From: Bacillota bacterium
Lineage (GTDB): Bacteria > Bacillota_A > Clostridia > Tissierellales > Peptoniphilaceae
DNA: 12,039 nucleotides
Direction of reading: 5' to 3'
Assembly: GCA_023418535.1 (NCBI GenBank)
Contig: JAEZZN010000112.1
Location: 1-12,039 of the forward strand
This document shows positions 1 through 5,942 of the stretch, piece after piece; position 1 is the stretch's first letter, and each line of letters opens with the position of its first letter. Made by a program: the position numbers and the translations under genes. The notes beneath the pieces are model-generated. The model searched no databases. It saw only the letters and a program-made list of their open reading frames with translations, and was not told the origin of the DNA.

Positions 1-145
1 AATATTCAAATGCTTGAGTATATAAATCTTCTAGATATACATGCGCTTCCTTAAAAGCCTTATCCCCTGATAAATTCCAGTGTAAATTGTGTAAATAAGT
101 ATTAGCTACTGCTAAATTTGATAAATAAACGTCTAATTTTTTCAT
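1..145 (-). CDS. dps: Dps/ferritin-like DNA-protection protein, N-terminal part (cut by window edge)
   Basis: Reading the minus strand from the ATG at 145-143 gives 48 codons before the window edge, beginning MKKLDVYLSNLAVANTYLHN and continuing with LHWNLSGDKAFKEAHVYLED. The H-N-L-H-W-N segment (residues 19-24) followed by a helix with an E-x-x-Y pattern is typical of Dps-like mini-ferritins, where this His and nearby acidic residues help form the iron site between subunits. Such proteins form 12-subunit shells that oxidise and store iron and protect the cell from peroxide. An AGGAGA ribosome binding site lies at 156-151 on the minus strand, 5 bases before the start. The gene is transcribed away from everything else in the window. 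The C-terminal two thirds are outside the window, so whether it is a DNA-binding Dps or a plain ferritin-like protein cannot be told. Confidence 0.85.
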   Translation of the reverse strand, partial: MKKLDVYLSNLAVANTYLHNLHWNLSGDKAFKEAHVYLEDLYTQAFEY

Positions 146-178
146 AAATCTCTCCTTTTTTTAATTTTTCTACTTAAT

Positions 179-220
179 AGTATACCCAACTTAAAAATAA
201 AAATAACATAAGTCTATGTT
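179..220 (-). promoter_or_regulatory. Possible promoter and operator of the dps-like gene
   Basis: On the minus strand a TATACT hexamer (184-179) lies about 33 bases upstream of the dps start and could be its -10 element; no good -35 is seen, only an AT-rich TTATTT near 206-201. A perfect 6-bp inverted repeat with a 4-base spacer (205-220, AACATA-AGTC-TATGTT) overlaps that -35 zone, a usual place for a repressor. It does not match a full PerR or Fur consensus. Weak evidence. Confidence 0.25.
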
Positions 221-348
221 TTTCTTGTTTTAATTCTACTTTTGTCATATAAATAGTAAATTATATTAATTAACAAGGCAACACAAAATTTATTTAATCT
301 ATTAAATAATTGTAATACTAAATGCTAAAACATTTTAAATCTAAATTA

Positions 349-375
349 AAATTTTTATATATGCTATAAAAATTT
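349..375. repeat. Perfect 11-bp A/T inverted repeat
   Basis: AAATTTTTATA at 349-359 is the exact reverse complement of TATAAAAATTT at 365-375, with loop TATGC. Both sides are followed by A/T-rich sequence and no gene ends nearby, so it is not an obvious terminator. It could be a cruciform or protein-binding site upstream of the divergent genes, or chance in such AT-rich DNA. Confidence 0.4.
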
Positions 376-412
376 ATATATTTTATTTTTAAAATTAAAT
401 CGGATATTAATA

Positions 413-421
413 TGTTATAAT
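413..421 (+). promoter_or_regulatory. Extended -10 promoter element before the FIVAR-like ORF
   Basis: TG-T-TATAAT at 413-421 is a perfect extended -10 (TGnTATAAT). The -35 position about 17 bases upstream (393-398, AATTAA) is poor, as is common with extended -10 promoters. It lies about 57 bases before the ATG at 478. Confidence 0.45.
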
Positions 422-477
422 TTGATTGATGGAGATTAAACTAAAACACAAAATCTAATATATAAAAAGTGATATAT

Positions 478-849
478 ATGCTAAAGGATCTAATAGACTT
501 ATATTCACAATTAGAGACAAAAGAAGTTAACAAGGAAGAATTAAGACAAAGATTAGATTTAATGAATTCATTACTTAATGATATAAAAGATAAATTTACA
601 CAAGAATCTATGGAAGCTTTAGAAGCTGAAATAGCAAAAGCAACAACAATTCTTGAGAAAGAAGATGCAACACAAGAAGAAGTAGATTCTACTTTAGTTA
701 AATTAAATGATGCATATAAAGCTCTTCAAATAAAAGAAGAAACAACAAATGAAGTAGATACAAGTGTATTAGAAAGATTTATTCAAAAACTAAATGTAAA
801 ATTAGAAGAAATCCAAATGGACAAGATGGATATATTTATAGAAGCTTAG
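478..849 (+). CDS. FIVAR-domain helical protein, 5' part of a frameshifted gene
   Basis: This frame is open from a GTG at 469; I prefer the ATG at 478 because AAGTGA at 466-471 is the only ribosome-binding-like sequence, and it is weak. The protein is highly charged, helical and coiled-coil-like, with no signal peptide or membrane segment. From F-T-Q-E-S-M-E-A-L (about residues 40-48 counted from the ATG) through A-T-Q-E-E-V-D-S-T-L and K-L-N-D-A-Y-K-A-L it matches a FIVAR module, a three-helix unit found in cell-surface proteins of Gram-positive bacteria. After the FIVAR unit the last in-frame residues K-L-E-E-I-Q (802-816) begin the end of an SH3 repeat; the natural continuation lies in the next frame, so the final residues M-D-K-M-D-I-F-I-E-A are probably read-through nonsense. 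With no secretion signal and a broken 3' part, this looks like the remnant of a larger surface protein. It might still be expressed as a small soluble protein. Confidence 0.55.
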   Translation: MLKDLIDLYSQLETKEVNKEELRQRLDLMNSLLNDIKDKFTQESMEALEAEIAKATTILEKEDATQEEVDSTLVKLNDAYKALQIKEETTNEVDTSVLERFIQKLNVKLEEIQMDKMDIFIEA

Positions 850-1043
850 CTAAAAAAACAGTGTCAATTAGTGCTAGAACAACGGACACAGTAAATGTAA
901 GACAGACACCAAATGGAAAAGTATTAGGCGTACTAAGAAAAGGTGAATTAGTAAATGGTAAAACATCTGTAAATCATCCAAATTGGTTAGAAATCCAATA
1001 CAATGGACAAAAAGCATATATATATAAGCTGTGTGTAAAATAG
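816..1043 (+). pseudogene. Bacterial SH3 repeats, out-of-frame 3' part of the FIVAR gene
   Basis: Reading in the frame of 816 gives N-G-Q-D-G-Y-I-Y-R-S-L-A-K-K, the end of one bacterial SH3 repeat, then a whole second repeat: T-V-N-V-R-Q-T-P-N-G-K-V-L-G-V-L-R-K-G-E, then H-P-N-W-L-E-I-Q-Y-N-G-Q-K-A-Y-I-Y and the stop at 1041-1043. The two repeat ends align: L-E-E-I-Q/N-G-Q-D-G-Y-I-Y and L-E-I-Q-Y-N-G-Q-K-A-Y-I-Y. At the DNA level the first repeat has 4 bases fewer between ATCCAA and ATGGACAA than the second, which explains the frame change. The GTG at 861 could open a 60-residue ORF, but no ribosome binding site precedes it. The first SH3 repeat also lacks its N-terminal half, so the gene suffered more than one lesion. 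SH3b repeats usually bind peptidoglycan or cell wall. Confidence 0.65.
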
Positions 1044-1096
1044 AATTATTTGAATTAAAATAATCTAAAAGAATGGTAGCAATATTTTAATATGAT

Positions 1097-1149
1097 ACCT
1101 CCAAAGTAGATAGTCTAATAAAATTAGATTATCTACTTGGAGGTTTTTT
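1097..1149 (+). terminator. Strong rho-independent terminator after the FIVAR/SH3 remnant
   Basis: The arms 1097-1119 (ACCTCCAAAGTAGATAG, then TCTAAT) and 1123-1144 form a stem of about 22 pairs with one mismatch or wobble and one bulge, with a short AAA loop, followed directly by a T run ending at 1149. The reverse direction lacks a T tract, so it works for plus-strand transcription only. Its good preservation suggests that the upstream transcript is, or recently was, made. Confidence 0.85.
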
Positions 1150-1347
1150 GTGTGAAGAAAGAGAAGTAAAACAATCAAGTAAAATAAATGTTTAGAGTTT
1201 AAGAGAAATATATTAATAGTGATACAATGGAATGTTTATTTGATTATAATTAAATATAAGTACTAGTTATAGTTTATATTAATATTATAAAATTATAACA
1301 ATAGAATAAAATTAAATGTATATTTTTTACGAAAAAAGTTTATATTA

Positions 1348-1376
1348 TTGACATTAAAAAATTTCTATACTATATA
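1348..1376 (+). promoter_or_regulatory. Sigma-A type promoter of the carbamate kinase operon
   Basis: A perfect TTGACA -35 (1348-1353) is followed after 17 bases by TATATA (1371-1376) as -10. Transcription would start near 1383, giving a leader of only about 25 bases before the ATG at 1407. The good match suggests repression, or activation by a factor bound further upstream, rather than a weak activator-dependent core promoter. Confidence 0.7.
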
Positions 1377-1406
1377 TAAATTAAAATTAATATATAAGAG
1401 GTAGAT

Positions 1407-2342
1407 ATGAAAAGAATAGTAATGGCATTAGGCGGGAATGCGCTAGGAAATACACCACAAGAACAAATGGAAGCAGTGAAAATTACAGCTAAAGTAATTG
1501 TTGATTTAGCTCAAGAAGGTAATCAATTAATAATAACACATGGAAATGGACCACAAGTCGGAATGATAAATTTGGCCATGGAAAAAGCAGCTGAACTTAC
1601 AAACAAAATACCTAATATGCCTTTTGCTGAATGTGGGGCAATGAGTCAAGGTTATATAGGATATCATCTACAAAACGCTATAAAAAACGAGTTAAATATA
1701 AGAAAATTGAATACTTCTGTAGCAACAATTATAACACAAGTATTAGTAGATAAAAATGATGAAGCATTTAATAATCCTACAAAACCTATTGGTGCATTTT
1801 ATAATAAAGAACAAGCTTTAGAGATAGAAAAATCATCTAATTATAAATTTAAGGAAGATTCTGGTAGAGGCTATAGAAGAGTAGTAGCATCTCCTAAACC
1901 GATTGATATTATTGAAAAAAAATCTATTATAGCTTTGATTGAACAAAATGCTATTGTAATAAGTTGTGGTGGAGGAGGCATTCCAGTAATAGAAGAAAAA
2001 TCAAAATATAAGGGAGTCGATGCTGTAATTGATAAAGATTTTACATCATCTAAATTAGCTCAATTGGTTGATGCAGATTTATTGATAATTCTAACTGCTG
2101 TAGAAAAAGTAGCAATTAGATTTGGTCAAGTTGATGAAAAATGGTTAGACAAAATGAATTTAAAACAAGCTCAAATTTATTTATCAAATAAAGAATTTGG
2201 TGAAGGTTCTATGAAACCTAAGGTAGAAGCGGCAATAAAATTTGTAGAATTTAATTCAAATAAAAAAGCTATAATTACAAAACTTGAAAAAGCGCATGAA
2301 GGTATATTAGGAAATACAGGAACATTAATTATAAATGAATAA
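1407..2342 (+). CDS. arcC: Carbamate kinase (AllK/ArcC type)
   Basis: The 311-residue protein has the full length and motifs of carbamate kinase, which transfers phosphate from carbamoyl phosphate to ADP, giving ATP and carbamate (which breaks down to NH3 and CO2). It is a cytosolic dimer of the amino-acid-kinase fold. Visible motifs are A-L-G-G-N-A-L-G (7-14), T-H-G-N-G-P-Q-V-G (44-52), G-R-G-Y-R-R-V-V-A-S-P-K-P (153-165), S-C-G-G-G-G-I-P-V (186-194), V-I-D-K-D-F-T-S-S-K-L-A (207-218) and D-A-D-L-L-I-I-L-T (222-230). The start has a GAGGT site (1398-1402) 4 bases upstream. No arginine deiminase or ornithine carbamoyltransferase lies nearby, so the carbamoyl phosphate most likely comes from the AllFGH-like proteins of the same cluster, as for AllK of the E. 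coli allantoin pathway. It is the first gene of the run, and its end overlaps the next gene by 8 bases. Confidence 0.93.
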   Translation: MKRIVMALGGNALGNTPQEQMEAVKITAKVIVDLAQEGNQLIITHGNGPQVGMINLAMEKAAELTNKIPNMPFAECGAMSQGYIGYHLQNAIKNELNIRKLNTSVATIITQVLVDKNDEAFNNPTKPIGAFYNKEQALEIEKSSNYKFKEDSGRGYRRVVASPKPIDIIEKKSIIALIEQNAIVISCGGGGIPVIEEKSKYKGVDAVIDKDFTSSKLAQLVDADLLIILTAVEKVAIRFGQVDEKWLDKMNLKQAQIYLSNKEFGEGSMKPKVEAAIKFVEFNSNKKAIITKLEKAHEGILGNTGTLIINE

Positions 2343-3159
2343 ATTAAAAAATAAATTTATAATCGAATGTATCGAAATACATCAAAAATTAAATTTTGAT
2401 AAAATATGTTATGGAAAAGTACATTCGATTTTTAAAAATGTTTTAAATATAAAAGTTAATAATAGATTAATTTCTTTGCTTACAAATAAATTCTTAAAAG
2501 CTCCTTATTCAATTATATGTGAAATTGATGACTTTAATAAAATAGATATTGAAAGAGGGGAAGAAGTTTATTTATCTAATCAAAAATTAGAGTTTTCAAA
2601 TATTATAATTGATTTGAGCAAATGTAATAAGTATTATTTAGATAAATTACCAAAAATAACGAAAACTGAAATTTTAGAATCTAATATTAATTTAATTAGA
2701 AAATATTATATAGAAAATCATTATTTTATATATGAAAATTTAATTTATGTAGAATTTGAGAAAAAATTAGATATAGTGAAAAAAGCATTTCAAGATAATA
2801 ATTTTAAATTAGTAAAAGAAGAATTAAGTAGTTTCTTCGGATATGGACAGGGACTAACTCCAACTGGGGATGATATAATATTAGGATTATATATTGGTTT
2901 AAATATTTTTGAAAATAAAGATATAAAAAAAATAATTTTTAATCTAATAGAATCCAATTTAACTAAAACAACTGATATAAGTATCCAAATGTTTGAAGGA
3001 GCTAAAGAAAATTATTATCGTATGGAGTATATATTATTTTTTAATAGATTGGGAATGAAAAATTTTACTAAAGATGATCTTAAAATAATTTTAAACATTG
3101 GACATAGTTCTGGCAGAGATATATTAAGAGGAATTTTATTTTCTTATGATATAATATAG
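2335..3159 (+). CDS. allH: DUF2877 protein, AllH/YlbF-like subunit of oxamate-type carbamoyltransferase
   Basis: The 274-residue protein carries the DUF2877 hallmark F-G-Y-G-Q-G-L-T-P-T-G-D-D (168-180), followed by a helix I-I-L-G-L-Y-I-G-L-N, and near the C-terminus G-H-S-S-G-R-D-I-L-R-G (about 256-266). This family includes E. coli YlbF/AllH, linked with AllF (FdrA) and AllG (YlbE) to oxamate carbamoyltransferase, which cleaves oxalurate with phosphate to oxamate and carbamoyl phosphate. The N-terminal half is poorly conserved, Lys/Asn/Ile-rich and matched only by length. Its ATG lies inside the last codons of the carbamate kinase gene in another frame, and no strong ribosome binding site is seen, so translation is probably coupled to that gene. 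Its partners lie about 5.4 kb downstream (8531-11454), beyond a terminator-like hairpin. The exact substrate is not shown by the sequence. Confidence 0.8.
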   Translation: MNKLKNKFIIECIEIHQKLNFDKICYGKVHSIFKNVLNIKVNNRLISLLTNKFLKAPYSIICEIDDFNKIDIERGEEVYLSNQKLEFSNIIIDLSKCNKYYLDKLPKITKTEILESNINLIRKYYIENHYFIYENLIYVEFEKKLDIVKKAFQDNNFKLVKEELSSFFGYGQGLTPTGDDIILGLYIGLNIFENKDIKKIIFNLIESNLTKTTDISIQMFEGAKENYYRMEYILFFNRLGMKNFTKDDLKIILNIGHSSGRDILRGILFSYDII

Positions 3160-3182
3160 TAAATATCACTTAAGGAAAAGAA

Positions 3183-4709
3183 ATGTTAGTTAGAGATTTA
3201 TTTAATTTAGATTGTTTTAGAAACGCACAACTAATAGCAGGTTTTGAATATTTAGACAAAGAAATAAAAAATATTGAATGTTTAAGATTTAATGAAGCGA
3301 TTTTAGAAAAATTCAACAATTATGCGATTGTTATTGATTTCGAGTCTGAAGAATTTTTGGGTAATTCCAATATAGAGAAATTTTTTATTCAATTGTTAGA
3401 AAAAGAAATATCTGTAATTTGTATAAAGCTTAAGGATAAAATTATTCAAGATAAACTTGTAAAAATATTTAATGATAAAAAAATAGCTTTAATTAAATTA
3501 AATTATAATTCAGATATTAATAATATAATTGAGAGTGTATTATCCTATGATTTAAATCAAAGGATAAATACTTTTAATGAAAAAGAAAACTTGTATAGAA
3601 AGTTTATGCGATTAATAATGATAGGTGCTACATCAGAAGTTTTAGTTGATTTATTATCAGATTATGTAAATAGAGATATTCTACTTTTGGATTATTATTA
3701 TAATATTATCTCGAGTTCTAATTCTAATATTCAAGTTAGTCTTAAAGACGAGAATGATCTAAATCCGCAAAACATTCAAATATATAAAAATAATAAAATT
3801 TTAGATGATAATAAATATTTAATTCATAAGATTTTTTCTAAAAATACTATATTTGGTTATATAGTAATCATAAATACAGATACATTATCTAAACATATGC
3901 TTACTATTATTGATCAATTTTCTTTAATGTTTGCCATTTTCTTTTATAAAAATGATATTGTTTTAGAAAGAGAAAGAAGAAGTCAACAAAATGTAATACG
4001 TGATATATTTGATGGAAAAATAAATTCTGAAAGAGAATTAATTCAATTAGAAAATGATATAAATTGGACTATGAAATTTCCACAATTCTTATACATTATA
4101 AATTCAAAAGATATAAATTCTCAAGAAGAAATTGTAAATAATCTTGAAAAAAAATATCGTAATAAATGTTATTATATAAGATTTTTTGATTATTCTAAAT
4201 CAATAGTATTATTTATAGCGAATGAATATCTAGAAGATATCAATATTCAAATTGATGAATTTATTTCAAAAAATTTAATAAAATCAATTGGAAAATCTTA
4301 TAAAATAAATTCGTTTTTAGATTACAAAAAAGCTTATGATCAATCAATAATAGCTATAGAATTAGGGACTAAATTGAACAAGGAAAAAATATTATTTAAT
4401 TATAATGATTATTACATTTATAAATTAATAAGTGAAGTAAAAAACGAACAATCGTTAAAGACTATAGTTGATGAAAAAATCGGTATATTACTAAAAGATA
4501 ATGATGGTGAATATCTTTTAGAAACTTTAATTTATTTAATTAATAATAATTTTAATAGAACAAAAACTGCTAAGAGTTTATATATACACTATAATACTTT
4601 AAGATATAGAATCGAGAGATTACATAATTTAGGGTTTTTATCTGAACAAGGAGTTACAAATTTAGAAGTGGTGATAGCTTATTATATTTATAAATGGTTA
4701 AAAAGATGA
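3183..4709 (+). CDS. PucR-family transcriptional regulator
   Basis: The 508-residue protein has an N-terminal PucR-type sensor domain (about 1-125; starting M-L-V-R-D-L-F-N-L and holding a conserved A-x-V-I-D-F-type strand), a middle GGDEF-like region of the CdaR/PucR kind (about 280-400), and a C-terminal helix-turn-helix of the PucR type (about 444-490; N-N-F-N-R-T-K-T-A-K-S-L-Y-I-H-Y-N-T-L-R and Y-R-I-E-R-L). PucR of Bacillus subtilis controls purine degradation genes, and relatives often sit beside the pathway they regulate and sense a pathway compound. AAGGAAAAG (3172-3180) serves as ribosome binding site. It follows allH by 23 bases, in the same transcript, and is separated from the amidohydrolase gene by a hairpin with a T tract, so it probably controls both the promoter at 1348 and expression downstream. 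No signal peptide or membrane segment is present. The ligand is unknown. Confidence 0.88.
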   Translation: MLVRDLFNLDCFRNAQLIAGFEYLDKEIKNIECLRFNEAILEKFNNYAIVIDFESEEFLGNSNIEKFFIQLLEKEISVICIKLKDKIIQDKLVKIFNDKKIALIKLNYNSDINNIIESVLSYDLNQRINTFNEKENLYRKFMRLIMIGATSEVLVDLLSDYVNRDILLLDYYYNIISSSNSNIQVSLKDENDLNPQNIQIYKNNKILDDNKYLIHKIFSKNTIFGYIVIINTDTLSKHMLTIIDQFSLMFAIFFYKNDIVLERERRSQQNVIRDIFDGKINSERELIQLENDINWTMKFPQFLYIINSKDINSQEEIVNNLEKKYRNKCYYIRFFDYSKSIVLFIANEYLEDINIQIDEFISKNLIKSIGKSYKINSFLDYKKAYDQSIIAIELGTKLNKEKILFNYNDYYIYKLISEVKNEQSLKTIVDEKIGILLKDNDGEYLLETLIYLINNNFNRTKTAKSLYIHYNTLRYRIERLHNLGFLSEQGVTNLEVVIAYYIYKWLKR

Positions 4710-4740
4710 TTGTCAAAATACTACAAAATAATAATTGTAT

Positions 4741-4788
4741 ATATCATTTAATGACATTGTGAAAAATGGAATTAAATGATATTTTTTT
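4741..4788 (+). terminator. Terminator-like hairpin between the regulator and the amidohydrolase gene
   Basis: ATATCATTTAAT (4741-4752) pairs perfectly with ATTAAATGATAT (4771-4782) and is followed by a T run to 4788. Inside, CATT (4755-4758) can pair with AATG (4765-4768), with a GA/GA tandem mismatch between the two helices and a GTGAAA loop. The stem is almost all A-U, so termination may be partial. The ribosome binding site of the next gene starts only 30 bases after the T run, and I see no good promoter in those bases: TTGAAA at 4790-4795 has no -10 at the right distance. It could be a plain terminator, a partial terminator that sets expression ratios, or an attenuator. Confidence 0.65.
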
Positions 4789-4796
4789 ATTGAAAT

Positions 4797-4823
4797 AAAA
4801 AAAAAAACGATTTCATTAGGAGG
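4797..4823 (+). promoter_or_regulatory. A11 tract and strong AGGAGG ribosome binding site
   Basis: A run of eleven A (4797-4807) lies 10 bases before a perfect AGGAGG (4818-4823), which is 4 bases from the ATG at 4828. The RBS is the strongest in the window, suggesting high amidohydrolase synthesis. The A run can pair with the T run at 4782-4788 and can slip during replication. Confidence 0.6.
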
Positions 4824-4827
4824 ATGT

Positions 4828-5931
4828 ATGGACGTTAAAGTATACAAATTGGAAATGAGTGGTCCGGAAGATATAACTAATTTAGAAAAATTAGTTGATT
4901 CTGGAGAGATTAATCCGAAAGAAGTTATTGCTGTAATGGGCAAAACAGAAGGTAATGGATGTGTAAACGACTTCACTAGAGGCTATTGTACAGAAGTTTT
5001 AACTAATTATTTTTCAAAAAAATTAGATAAAACTCATGAAGAAATCAAAAAACAAATTGCTTTCATAATGAGCGGTGGCACAGAAGGAGTTATGAGTCCT
5101 CATATGACAGTATTTACACAAAATTTAGAATATAAAAAAGTAGATTGTGATGAAAAAAGATTATCTGTTCATTCAGGATATACCAGAGATTTTCTACCTG
5201 AAGAAATTGGTACTAAAATCATGGTGAAAGAAGTATCTGAAGTAGTAAAAGACTTGATTAAAAAAGCTGAAATAGAAAGTATTGAAGACGTACATTTTGT
5301 ACAAATTAAATGCCCTCTTTTAACTTCTGAGAGGATAAATGATGCTGAAAGTAGAGGTAAGCAAGTTGCTACACATGATACTTATAAATCAATGGGTTAT
5401 TCAAGGGGTGCATCTGCATTAGGTATAGCAGTAGCTTTAGATGAAATTAATTTAGAAGATTTAGAGGATAAAGATATTTTACAAGATTGGTCAAAATATT
5501 CTGCAGTAGCTTCAACATCCGCAGGAGTAGAATTAATGAATTGTGAGATATTAGTTATGGGTAACTCAAGCAAATCTAGTAGTGAATATAGAATAGGACA
5601 CAGTGTAATGAAAGATTCTATTGACTTAGATGCAGTGCTTGAAGCATTAAAAAATGCAGGATTAGAATTTGAATCTTTACCAAAAAAAGAAGATTTAAAT
5701 AGGATAGTTAATGTATTTGCTAAAGCGGAATCCCCATCTAATGGAGTTGTTAGAAATAGAAGAACAACTTTATTAACAGATTCAGATATAAATCATACAA
5801 GACATGCTAGAGCAGTAGTAAATGGTGTAATTTCTTCAGTTGTCGGGGACCCAATGGTTTATGTATCCGGTGGTGGCGAACATCAAGGTCCAGATGGTGG
5901 TGGTCCGATTTCAGTAATAATTAAAGCGTAA
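4828..5931 (+). CDS. Ring-opening amidohydrolase (cyanuric acid hydrolase/barbiturase family)
   Basis: The 367-residue protein has the length and motifs of the AtzD/TrzD/barbiturase family, which hydrolytically opens rings such as cyanuric acid or barbituric acid. The family fold is three similar domains, each giving a Lys and a Ser to a pseudo-threefold pocket. These pairs are visible: K39 (G-K-T-E-G-N-G) with S82 (M-S-G-G-T-E-G), K161 (V-Q-I-K-C-P-L-L) with S231 or S229 (A-S-T-S-A-G-V-E-L), and K299 (V-F-A-K-A-E) with S347 ([14 protein letters not shown]). Arginines R51 (T-R-G-Y), R193 (S-R-G-A) and R325 (T-R-H-A-R), one per domain, fit the carbonyl-binding arginines of the family. All three pairs being intact argues for an active enzyme. 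The sequence does not decide between cyanurate, barbiturate and another cyclic ureide. The neighbours (carbamoyltransferase-like subunits, carbamate kinase, NCS2 permease) point to a ring that opens to an N-carbamoyl amide. No biuret hydrolase, allophanate hydrolase or ureidomalonase is in the window. Confidence 0.9.
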   Translation: MDVKVYKLEMSGPEDITNLEKLVDSGEINPKEVIAVMGKTEGNGCVNDFTRGYCTEVLTNYFSKKLDKTHEEIKKQIAFIMSGGTEGVMSPHMTVFTQNLEYKKVDCDEKRLSVHSGYTRDFLPEEIGTKIMVKEVSEVVKDLIKKAEIESIEDVHFVQIKCPLLTSERINDAESRGKQVATHDTYKSMGYSRGASALGIAVALDEINLEDLEDKDILQDWSKYSAVASTSAGVELMNCEILVMGNSSKSSSEYRIGHSVMKDSIDLDAVLEALKNAGLEFESLPKKEDLNRIVNVFAKAESPSNGVVRNRRTTLLTDSDINHTRHARAVVNGVISSVVGDPMVYVSGGGEHQGPDGGGPISVIIKA

Positions 5932-5942
5932 TAGGAGTTAGT

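Larger units (their letters stand above)
146..468. other. Divergent intergenic spacer between dps and the FIVAR-like ORF
   Basis: This 323-base AT-rich stretch has no credible gene. It holds the dps ribosome binding site and possible promoter at its left, an 11-bp perfect A/T hairpin at 349-375, and an extended -10 element (TGtTATAAT, 413-421) facing the FIVAR-like ORF. A GGAG at 431-434 has no start codon at a useful distance, which may mean that an original start of the next gene has been lost. Confidence 0.5.
1044..1406. other. Intergenic spacer with terminator and catabolic promoter
   Basis: This 363-base gap holds the terminator at 1097-1149 and the promoter at 1348-1376. In between, an extended -10-like TGaTACAAT (1220-1228) may be a second promoter, though its -35 (TAAGAG, 1200-1205) is poor. 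A 6-bp A/T inverted repeat (TTTTTT-ACG-AAAAAA, 1323-1337) lies 10 bases upstream of the -35 hexamer and could be an activator or UP-element site. No gene, tRNA or riboswitch is recognised. Confidence 0.5.

Noticed and set aside
861..1043. Independent 60-residue SH3 protein starting at the GTG
   Set aside because: No ribosome binding site, and the same frame continues upstream with clear SH3 sequence, so it is the 3' part of the frameshifted gene.
1070..1150. T-box riboswitch end, because AGAATGGTAGC precedes the terminator and vaguely recalls a T-box
   Set aside because: The conserved T-box core is not present, the region upstream is the SH3 remnant rather than a stem I leader, and the next gene is not related to amino acids or tRNA charging.
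4759..4764. GTGAAA loop as part of a known riboswitch
   Set aside because: A GNRA-like loop alone is not diagnostic, and the whole hairpin is too small for a ligand-binding aptamer.
4713..4976. Minus-strand ORF of 87 residues over the hairpin and the start of the amidohydrolase gene
   Set aside because: It is antisense to a well-supported gene and its terminator, has no ribosome binding site or family resemblance, and runs through the A/T tracts.
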